From positions 1-34,870 of the forward strand of contig CAISIV010000207.1 of NCBI GenBank assembly GCA_903885555.1: DNA of 34,870 nt, written 5' to 3'. Below are positions 8,139 through 14,066 of this stretch, one piece after another. Made by a program: the position numbers and the translations under genes. This DNA is from an uncultured Hyphomicrobiales bacterium. Lineage in GTDB: Bacteria; Pseudomonadota; Alphaproteobacteria; Rhizobiales; Xanthobacteraceae. Within the stretch, counting starts at the first letter, position 1. Each line of letters begins with the position of its first letter. The notes below the pieces were generated by a model. That model had not been told where the DNA came from. It was given only the letters and a program-made list of their open reading frames with translations, and made no database searches.

Positions 8139-8165
8139 GCAAATTTTGACGGCAAATTTTGACGG
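8139..8165. repeat. Two-copy 13-bp tandem repeat (unit AAATTTTGACGGC)
   Basis: The word GCAAATTTTGACGG occurs at 8139-8152 and again at 8152-8165. It is AT-rich compared with its surroundings and lies upstream of the cspA promoter. Its function is unknown; it may be a paired protein-binding site or a simple duplication. Confidence 0.6.
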
Positions 8166-8258
8166 TAAGAGGCGCCGGTAAAGGGTTAACGGTTCCTTAC
8201 TCAACTGTGGCGGAAATCCGGCGCTGCGTGTGTTTGATCATGTGTTGTGCGAACGGCG

Positions 8259-8286
8259 ATGCATTTGGAATCAAATGCATTTTTTT
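8259..8286 (+). terminator. Perfect hairpin followed by T-run, in a gene-free stretch
   Basis: A 9-bp perfect stem ATGCATTTG/CAAATGCAT with loop GAAT is followed by TTTTTT. It looks like an intrinsic terminator read on the plus strand, though the stem is AT-rich. No protein gene on the plus strand ends before it, so it could end a short RNA starting after about 8160, or it may be a protein-binding palindrome. The stretch 7939-8449 holds no protein gene that I can support, only the cspA leader and promoter, the tandem repeat, this hairpin and the 8373-8383 palindrome. Confidence 0.5.
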
Positions 8287-8372
8287 GCGACAAGCACGCA
8301 ACAAACCCCATGAGTCACGCGCATGGATCGCATGTCGAGTTAGCTCTGCTATTTCAGGCGAATCCGCGTATA

Positions 8373-8383
8373 TTGCACTGCAA
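8373..8383. promoter_or_regulatory. Palindrome TTGCA-C-TGCAA upstream of two small genes
   Basis: A perfect 5-1-5 palindrome lies 67 bases before the 79-aa gene, in the likely promoter zone. TGC...GCA-type palindromes of this kind precede phasin and small stress genes in Hyphomicrobiales and resemble PhaR sites. That link is by analogy only. Confidence 0.35.
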
Positions 8384-8449
8384 CAACAAGAACAAACTTT
8401 AAGGGGAAATGCCTCGGGTTATCGGGCCTTCGCAAAAGGAACTGATCCC

Positions 8450-8689
8450 ATGGCTTCCATCCACACTGCGGCGACGCCGCATGACCTCGCCTTCACCGAA
8501 ACTCCGGTTGCAAAGCGCGCCAGCGGCCCCGGCATCCTGAGCCGCATTTACGCGACGGTCGCGGCTGCCCGCATGCGCCAGGCCGAACGCGAAATCGCGC
8601 GTTATCTCTACGGCACCGGCGGCAAATTCACCGACGAAGCCGAGCGCGAGATCGAGCGCCGTTTTCTGTCCAACGACCAGCGCCTCTAA
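8450..8689 (+). CDS. Small protein of unknown function (79 aa)
   Basis: The protein starts MASIHTAATPHDLAFTETPV and has a basic amphipathic middle (ILSRIYATVAAARMRQAERE), then an acidic/basic helix ending RRFLSNDQRL. There is no signal peptide. The start at 8450 is supported by AAAAGGA upstream; the frame stays open upstream, but that part is an unlikely, cysteine-rich translation. Similar short proteins are seen next to DUF1127-type genes in this order, but I cannot assign a family. A second small gene follows after 51 bases on the same strand, probably co-transcribed. Confidence 0.72.
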   Translation: MASIHTAATPHDLAFTETPVAKRASGPGILSRIYATVAAARMRQAEREIARYLYGTGGKFTDEAEREIERRFLSNDQRL

Positions 8690-8740
8690 CGCGCTGATCG
8701 ACCGAACTTAGAACTGACTTTACTGAAGGAGACTCTCTCA

Positions 8741-8905
8741 ATGTCCATGCTTACGATTAGCACCGCTTCGCTGCCACGCGTTTCGACACGGCCTGCGTCT
8801 CTCAAGATCATCGCGTTCTTCACCGCGCTGATCGAAATTTTCGCCGACGCGCAGGAAATGGCCCGCGCCGCGCAGAAGCGTTATCCCTTCGCGCTCGAAG
8901 GCTAA
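8741..8905 (+). CDS. Very small protein of unknown function (54 aa)
   Basis: An ATG at 8741 with GAAGGAGA upstream opens a 54-codon frame: MSMLTISTASLPRVSTRPAS, then a hydrophobic helix LKIIAFFTALIEIFADAQEM, ending RAAQKRYPFALEG. The good ribosome binding site, the amphipathic helix and the placement right behind the 79-aa gene support a real gene. It may be membrane-associated. I do not know the function. Confidence 0.65.
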   Translation: MSMLTISTASLPRVSTRPASLKIIAFFTALIEIFADAQEMARAAQKRYPFALEG

Positions 8906-8908
8906 GCG

Positions 8909-8934
8909 CCTTCGACTGCTTCTCCGGTCGAAGG
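8909..8934. terminator. Possible shared hairpin between convergent genes
   Basis: CCTTCGAC (8909-8916) pairs with GTCGAAGG (8927-8934). It lies in the 30-base gap between the stop of the 54-aa gene and the stop of the convergent DUF1330 gene. There is no T-run, so termination would be weak or Rho-assisted. Confidence 0.35.
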
Positions 8935-8935
8935 C

Positions 8936-9229
8936 TCAAGCGCCTTCGACGATGCGCATATCGCGCTCAATATTGCCGGTGCCAAGCACTTTGAGTGCTT
9001 CCTTGTAGGCCGGCGTGTCGTGTGCGGCGATCGCCTGATCGAGGCTGTCGAATTCGACGAGCACAATGCGCTCAGGCAAGCCGGCTTCGTATACTTTGGC
9101 CGGCTTGTTGCGGACCAGAAAGCGACCGCCGGCGGCGGTCAATGCGGGACCCGCGAGTTTGGCGTAGGCCTGCCAGGCTTCCGGATTTTTCACCGAACGA
9201 TATGTCACCACCCAATAGGCCTTCGGCAT
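8936..9229 (-). CDS. DUF1330 family protein (copy 2)
   Basis: A 97-aa protein with MPKAYWVVTYRSVKNPEAW at the start and ERIVLVEFDSLDQAIAAHDT in the centre, the same layout as the protein at 5153-5446. The start at 9229 has GGGAGAGA 4-9 bases upstream. This is a family of ferredoxin-like dimeric proteins without known function. The two copies are separated by seven unrelated genes, so they are probably an old duplication rather than a recent tandem one. Confidence 0.9.
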   Translation of the reverse strand: MPKAYWVVTYRSVKNPEAWQAYAKLAGPALTAAGGRFLVRNKPAKVYEAGLPERIVLVEFDSLDQAIAAHDTPAYKEALKVLGTGNIERDMRIVEGA

Positions 9230-9297
9230 GATTCTCTCCCTGTTGAATTATTTTATGAAGCTGCGGCGCGAGCGAGCTTCGGCTTCGAGGCGCTAGC

Positions 9298-9810
9298 CTA
9301 GTTCGCGATAACGCCGCGCAGCAAGGCCGGCCCTTCCTCGGTGCCGTCGAGCATACGATAGGCCCGCCGCGTCACCTTCCAGCCGTCATCGGTTCGCTTG
9401 AGATCCCAGCGGTTCACGCCGAGCCGGTGAATGCGATAGCCGCTCGATAGTCCGTGGCCGGACAATTCGACGGGCTTGGCTTCTTTATTCGGCGCGATCA
9501 CCTGCAAATAAGATAGTGCCACCGCGGTGTCGCCGTCGAGTGTGACGCGGGGCAATCCGGCGAAGTGACACAGGCCTCCGGCAATCGCGGCCTGGTGCTC
9601 GGGCGTTTTCACCACGGCGCCGATCTTGTCGTTGCCAGTCGCCGTCTTGGTGCCGAGATCGATGACGCCATCGCTGGCGAACGCGTTGCGGTAATAGCTC
9701 TCGGTACCGGTGTCGGCCGCCGGCGGATGGCTGGCGATCAGATGATAGATCGCAAGCGTGTCCTCGACCGTGCGCAGGCGGTCTTCCAGCGTGCTGTTCG
9801 GCGTGCCCAT
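9298..9810 (-). CDS. SnoaL-like / NTF2-fold protein
   Basis: A 170-aa protein whose layout matches the SnoaL-like (nuclear transport factor 2) fold. It has an N-terminal helix pair (EDRLRTVEDTLAIYHLIAS), then NAFASDGVIDLG, HFAGLPRVTLDGDTAVALSY, and a final strand pair WDLKRTDDGWKVTRRAYRML. Members are small cone-shaped proteins acting as isomerases, dehydratases or ligand binders; many are of unknown role. The start at 9810 has GGGGA upstream. It is the first gene of a minus-strand pair with the DUF1330 gene (68-base gap). Confidence 0.82.
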   Translation of the reverse strand: MGTPNSTLEDRLRTVEDTLAIYHLIASHPPAADTGTESYYRNAFASDGVIDLGTKTATGNDKIGAVVKTPEHQAAIAGGLCHFAGLPRVTLDGDTAVALSYLQVIAPNKEAKPVELSGHGLSSGYRIHRLGVNRWDLKRTDDGWKVTRRAYRMLDGTEEGPALLRGVIAN

Positions 9811-9902
9811 GGTGTGTCCCCGCGTTGACGTGTTTTGGGGACACTATACCGCGCGTTCGGAACTGACGATGTGCGCGTCTTTCAAGGGACGAAAGATGCC
9901 GG

Positions 9903-10043
9903 CTATTTTGACGATTTATCGAAATATGTCGCACCCGGTGTGCGGACACCGCGCGTATAGGAATCCACCCACGCCAGCGAAATGGCGAAGACGGCAAACA
10001 CGGCGACAACACCGGCAATCACGATGGCAGTTTCGGTCGGCAT
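9903..10043 (-). CDS. Very small single-pass membrane protein (46 aa)
   Basis: The frame reads MPTETAIVIAGVVAVFAVFA, then ISLAWVDSYTRGVRTPG and ends in YFDKSSK. Residues 6-25 form one hydrophobic helix, followed by a short basic tail, so the N-out or N-in orientation is uncertain. GAGGGGG lies about 8 bases before the ATG. Short one-helix proteins of this pattern are found as hypothetical proteins in Bradyrhizobium-like genomes. The function is unknown. Confidence 0.68.
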   Translation of the reverse strand: MPTETAIVIAGVVAVFAVFAISLAWVDSYTRGVRTPGATYFDKSSK

Positions 10044-10277
10044 CACTAATCCCCCTCATTGAGTGGGATCAGAATTAATCGGCGCGTTTTCGGCGTCTTT
10101 GACGTGAATCAAATCGAGGAACCGGCGGTGGAACCCTTTGTGCGCGGCGCAGTTAAGGTTGCGAGGTAACATTAAGAAGCCAAACGTGATGGAACGCGTC
10201 CGGGTCAACGCTGCGGTGCCACAAAGTCGCCCCAGTTGGCCGCGACAAGCCGCGCATCCCCAAAATCTGGAGCTGTT

Positions 10278-10853
10278 ATGATTCGCAAGATTTGCTTTGC
10301 CTCGATTTTGGTCGCGCTTGCTTCCGCGTCGGCCGCCTCCGCTCAAACTCGCGTTGCCGGCCTCGATGCCAATGGCAATCTGGATTCGCTGGTCGCGCGC
10401 CATGCCTCCGCGAACAATCTTCCGGAGTCGATGGTTCGCCGCATCATCAAGCGCGAAAGCGGCGGCCGTGCCCATGTCATCAGCAAGGGCAATTACGGGA
10501 TCATGCAGATCCGCCTCGGCACCGCGCGCGCCATGGGCTATCGCGGCACCGCCGCGGGCCTTCTCGATGCCGACACCAATATGACCTACGCGGTGAAGTA
10601 TCTCGCCGGCGCCTATCGCGTTGCTGGCGGCAATCCGGACCGCACCGTGCATTACTACGCCGCCGGCTATTACTATGCCGCGAAGGGCAAGGGCATGTTC
10701 GACAAGAGCGGCAACGGTCTGTTTGCCAGCAGCAACGACACGCCGCTCGATGCCTTTGCCAATGTCGCGTCGCGCAAGACGACCGTGACCGCCTCGGCCG
10801 AACCGGCTGCGCAAGCTGCGTCGGTCGGTCCTGGCAGCATGGATTTCAAATAA
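10278..10853 (+). CDS. Lytic transglycosylase, SLT (family 1) domain, exported
   Basis: A 191-aa protein. A signal peptide (MIRKICFASILVALASASAA) is followed by a Slt70-type catalytic domain. The catalytic Glu is E60 in RIIKRESGGRAH, and the family motif NYGIMQIRLGTARAMGY follows. Then come LLDADTNMTYAVKYLAGAY and the Tyr-rich HYYAAGYYYAAKG. The C-terminus is a low-complexity Ala/Ser tail. It would cleave peptidoglycan in the periplasm. The start at 10278 gives the signal peptide, with CTGGAG upstream. It differs in family from the MltB-type enzyme at 4209. Confidence 0.9.
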   Translation: MIRKICFASILVALASASAASAQTRVAGLDANGNLDSLVARHASANNLPESMVRRIIKRESGGRAHVISKGNYGIMQIRLGTARAMGYRGTAAGLLDADTNMTYAVKYLAGAYRVAGGNPDRTVHYYAAGYYYAAKGKGMFDKSGNGLFASSNDTPLDAFANVASRKTTVTASAEPAAQAASVGPGSMDFK

Positions 10854-10901
10854 TCGAAGGACTTGTAATCTAAGGATTTGCCCGCGCCGGGACGTCAGCG
10901 C

Positions 10902-11558
10902 TTAACGCGCGGACGTGTCGGTGCGGCCCGTTGCTGTCTGATTGGCCGGCAACGTCGTGGTCGAGGCCTGCCGCGTCGGCGTGATGCCGAAGATCGCCTC
11001 GAAAATATTGGCCGGTTCGGGCGGCTTGACCGGCGGCTTGGCGCGGCGGAAGCGCCGCGCGGTCTTCTTCTTGACTTCAATTCTTGACTTCACCTGGCCC
11101 GGCCTGACGACCGGCAGCCGCTCTTCTGGTGTAACGGTCGTTATTTCCGTCGACGAGGTCTCGCCGATCTCGATCGGGATGGTGGCGGTGGGCGCGACAT
11201 TGACCGTGCCGGTGACATCCTCGGGTTCGGCATCGCTGCGTTCAACCGGCAGCACAGAAACCTTCACACCCGAATCTTGCGCGTTGCCGCTGGCCGGTTC
11301 ATCGGCCAGTTCGCGCAGTTGAGCAAGCGCATCGGCGTGCCGCAGTGCCGCCTGCATGAGAAACTGCCGCCATTCCGGATGCTCGTCGATCTGCATCAAG
11401 GGGCCACGCGCCGACAGCTTCGCGGGTCCTGTGCCAGACCGCGAACCGCCCGGTGCGCCAAGCGCAAGAACCAGGATCATAATGGCGAGAAATACGCCGC
11501 CTACCGGTAGAATTCGAAGAATGGGCAGCATCAACGATGAATAACTGAGTCGCCCCAT
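10902..11558 (-). CDS. Single-pass membrane protein with basic, proline-rich tail, unknown function
   Basis: A 218-aa protein. One hydrophobic segment at about residues 16-35 (LPVGGVFLAIMILVLALGAP) is followed by a polar stretch (LMQIDEHPEWRQFLMQAALR), a long Thr/Pro/Val-rich linker, and a basic Lys/Arg cluster (VKKKTARRFRRAKPP) before NIFEAIFG. It is likely anchored in the inner membrane with a periplasmic tail. I recognise no domain. The ATG at 11558 is preceded by a weak GGTGA. Confidence 0.7.
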   Translation of the reverse strand: MGRLSYSSLMLPILRILPVGGVFLAIMILVLALGAPGGSRSGTGPAKLSARGPLMQIDEHPEWRQFLMQAALRHADALAQLRELADEPASGNAQDSGVKVSVLPVERSDAEPEDVTGTVNVAPTATIPIEIGETSSTEITTVTPEERLPVVRPGQVKSRIEVKKKTARRFRRAKPPVKPPEPANIFEAIFGITPTRQASTTTLPANQTATGRTDTSAR

Positions 11559-11725
11559 TCACCAAACAAATTGTGCGCGGCAAAAAATACAATCTGTCAC
11601 ACGCATGACGAGTCTCGCATCTGTCTGCCGCTCTCGCGAGTCCATGGACGGGCCGGAGCAGGGGGCAGTGACAGCGCATGCCGTGATTGCTAGGAACGGC
11701 GCACAGAAACGTCGCGGGGAAAGCC

Positions 11726-12691
11726 ATGTTCAAGAAGCCGAATTGTCCGGTCATTGCCATCGAAGAGCACTATTGGGACCGCGAGTTAGCCAAGACCTAC
11801 GTCGGCGCCGAGGGCAGCAAGGGCGGCCCGATGGAAGAGAAGTTGTTCGATTTCGGCGCCCTGCGCGTCAAGGAAATGGACGCGGCCGGCATTGACGTCC
11901 AGGTGCTGTCGCACGGCGCGCCCTCGACCCAGAAGCTGCCGCTCGACATCGCGGCCAAGATGGCTACCGAAGTGAACGACCGCCTGGCCAAGGTTTGTGC
12001 GGCCAACCCGAGCCGGTTCGCCGCCTTCGCGGCGCTGCCCACCATCGATCCGGCGGCCGCCGCCGACGAACTCGAGCGTTGCGTCACCAAGCTCGGCTTC
12101 AAGGGCGCCATGCTGCACGGTATGACCAATAACGAATTCCTCGACCTCAAGAAGTTCTGGCCGATCTATGAGCGCGCCGAAAAGCTCGACGTGCCGATCT
12201 ACTTCCACCCGTCACAGCCGCATCCGACGGTGACCGATATCTACCTCAAGGACTACGCCAAGGACTTCCCGATGGTGGTGCGCCCGGGCTGGGGCTACAC
12301 GGTCGAAACCGCGACCCAGGCGATCCGTCTGGTGCTGTCGGGGGTGTTCGAGAAGCACCCGAAGCTCAAGATCATCCTCGGCCATCTCGGCGAGACGCTG
12401 CCGTTCCTGATGTGGCGCATCGACGCCGCGCTGCGGCGGCCGGGCCAGAAGTCGATGAGCTTCCGCGATATCTTCACCAACAACTTCTACGTCACGACCA
12501 GCGGCTTCTTCTCCAACCCGGCGCTGCTGTGCTGCGTCATGGAGATGGGCGTCGACCATATCCTGTTCGCCGTCGACTGGCCTTTCGTCGACAATCCGCC
12601 GGCAACCGACTGGATGAAGGACATTCCGCTGTCCGACGGCGACAAGGCGAAAATCTTGAGCGGCAACAGCCAGCGGCTATTGCGGCTGTAA
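11726..12691 (+). CDS. Amidohydrolase-2 family metal enzyme, gamma-resorcylate decarboxylase type
   Basis: A 321-aa cytosolic TIM-barrel metalloenzyme. Its first metal motif is E-x-H (AIEEHYW, E13 and H15) rather than H-x-H. The other ligands are H161 (IYFHPSQPH), H220 (ILGHLGE) and D284 (FAVDWPF). E-x-H is the pattern of gamma-resorcylate decarboxylase and related hydroxybenzoate decarboxylases, so a non-oxidative decarboxylation or hydrolysis of an aromatic acid is the best guess. The start at 11726 follows a GGGGAAA site; an upstream TTG is less likely. It precedes amiE on the same strand, but a 264-base gap separates them. Confidence 0.88.
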   Translation: MFKKPNCPVIAIEEHYWDRELAKTYVGAEGSKGGPMEEKLFDFGALRVKEMDAAGIDVQVLSHGAPSTQKLPLDIAAKMATEVNDRLAKVCAANPSRFAAFAALPTIDPAAAADELERCVTKLGFKGAMLHGMTNNEFLDLKKFWPIYERAEKLDVPIYFHPSQPHPTVTDIYLKDYAKDFPMVVRPGWGYTVETATQAIRLVLSGVFEKHPKLKIILGHLGETLPFLMWRIDAALRRPGQKSMSFRDIFTNNFYVTTSGFFSNPALLCCVMEMGVDHILFAVDWPFVDNPPATDWMKDIPLSDGDKAKILSGNSQRLLRL

Positions 12692-12703
12692 CCGGGGAAC
12701 ATT

Positions 12704-12726
12704 CGGGCCTCTGATTTTGGGGCCCG
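12704..12726 (+). terminator. Hairpin after the amidohydrolase gene
   Basis: CGGGCC (12704-12709) pairs with GGCCCG (12721-12726) 12 bases after the stop codon. There is no T-run, so this is a weak terminator call. Confidence 0.35.
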
Positions 12727-12844
12727 TCGCTCCAGGTTCGAGCCTTGTGACCATATCTTGGGCATGAGGGCAGGCAGCCTGCACAACATTCGCCCGCTGC
12801 TCCTGCCGAAACCTTTGCAATGATGAGAATGGAAGGTGGCCGCC

Positions 12845-12869
12845 CCGGCGCGATTGATGATCGCGCCGG
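12845..12869 (+). promoter_or_regulatory. Strong hairpin in the amiE leader
   Basis: CCGGCGCGAT (12845-12854) pairs perfectly with ATCGCGCCGG (12860-12869) across a 5-base loop, 86 bases before amiE. Pseudomonas amiE is controlled by AmiR antitermination at a leader terminator. Here the hairpin has no T-run and no amiR is seen, so the parallel is only a suggestion. Confidence 0.4.
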
Positions 12870-12955
12870 GCGGTGACTCATCGTTCCGTACGACGTGAGA
12901 CGGGCGCGGGGAAGCGGACCGTTATCACCGTTATTGGTACGAAAAGGAGAGTCAA

Positions 12956-13993
12956 ATGATGCACGGCGATATTTCTTCGAGCAATGACACGGTCGGCGTG
13001 GCCGTCGTGAACTACAAAATGCCCCGTCTTCATACCAAGGCGGAGGTGCTCGCCAATGCCCGCAAGATAGGCGACATGCTCGTCGGCATGAAGTCGGGTC
13101 TGCCGGGTATGGATCTGGTGATCTTCCCGGAATATTCGACCCACGGGATCATGTATGACTCCAAGGAGATGTACGAGACGGCTTCGTCCGTTCCGGGAGA
13201 AGAGACCGAGATTTTCGCCGAGGCATGCCGCAAGGCGAAAGTGTGGGGTGTGTTCTCGCTGACCGGGGAGCGCCACGAGGAGCATCCCAAGAAAGCGCCC
13301 TACAACACGCTGATCCTGATGAACGACAAGGGTGAGATCGTTCAGAAGTATCGCAAGATCATGCCGTGGGTGCCGATCGAAGGCTGGTATCCGGGCAACT
13401 GCACCTATGTGTCGGAAGGTCCGAAGGGCCTGAAGGTGTCGCTGATCATCTGCGACGATGGCAACTACCCGGAAATCTGGCGCGACTGCGCCATGAAGGG
13501 CGCCGAGTTGATCGTGCGTTGCCAGGGTTACATGTATCCCGCCAAGGACCAGCAGGTGCTGATGGCCAAGGCGATGGCCTGGGCCAACAACACTTATGTG
13601 GCGGTCGCCAACGCTTCGGGGTTCGACGGCGTCTATTCGTATTTCGGTCATTCGGCGATCATCGGCTTCGATGGCCGCACGCTCGGCGAATGCGGCGAGG
13701 AGGACTACGGCGTGCAGTATGCGGCGCTGTCGAAGTCGCTGATCCGCGATTTCCGCAGAAACGGCCAGTCGGAAAACCATCTCTTCAAGCTCGTGCACCG
13801 GGGCTACACCGGCATGATCAATTCGGGCGAAGGCGACAAAGGCGTCGCTGCTTGCCCCTATGATTTTTACGGCAAGTGGATCGCCGATCCGGAAGGCACG
13901 CGCGAGATGGTGGAGTCCTTCACACGCACGACGGTTGGCGTCGATGAGTGCCCGATCGAGGGGATTCCGAACCAGAAGACCGCGCATCGCTGA
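12956..13993 (+). CDS. amiE: Aliphatic amidase (acylamide amidohydrolase)
   Basis: A 345-aa cytosolic enzyme of the nitrilase superfamily that hydrolyses short aliphatic amides to the acid and ammonia. The sequence follows Pseudomonas AmiE almost residue for residue ([20 protein letters not shown] at the start). The catalytic triad is intact at the same numbering: E59 in IFPEYS, K134 in KYRKIMPW and C166 in [11 protein letters not shown]. The length is that of the family (about 346). AAAGGAGAG lies upstream of the ATG pair at 12956/12959. Formamidase (AmiF) is a close relative, but the N-terminus favours AmiE. No amiB, amiC, amiR or amiS is visible, so any regulation differs from Pseudomonas. 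Confidence 0.95.
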   Translation: MMHGDISSSNDTVGVAVVNYKMPRLHTKAEVLANARKIGDMLVGMKSGLPGMDLVIFPEYSTHGIMYDSKEMYETASSVPGEETEIFAEACRKAKVWGVFSLTGERHEEHPKKAPYNTLILMNDKGEIVQKYRKIMPWVPIEGWYPGNCTYVSEGPKGLKVSLIICDDGNYPEIWRDCAMKGAELIVRCQGYMYPAKDQQVLMAKAMAWANNTYVAVANASGFDGVYSYFGHSAIIGFDGRTLGECGEEDYGVQYAALSKSLIRDFRRNGQSENHLFKLVHRGYTGMINSGEGDKGVAACPYDFYGKWIADPEGTREMVESFTRTTVGVDECPIEGIPNQKTAHR

Positions 13994-14008
13994 TGGCGGG
14001 CGCGACAA

Positions 14009-14038
14009 GGTGCGGCGGCGGGTGACCATTGCCGCACC
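14009..14038. terminator. Possible bidirectional terminator between amiE and the VWA gene
   Basis: GGTGCGGC (14009-14016) pairs with GCCGCACC (14031-14038) in the 73-base gap between two convergent stop codons. The loop is long (14 bases) and no T-run is present. Confidence 0.4.
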
Positions 14039-14066
14039 GATCTCGCCATCCCGAGAAGAAGAATCG

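Noticed and set aside
12878-14029. A 383-codon open frame antisense to amiE
   Set aside because: amiE is matched residue for residue to a known family, including its triad. The antisense frame has no domain.
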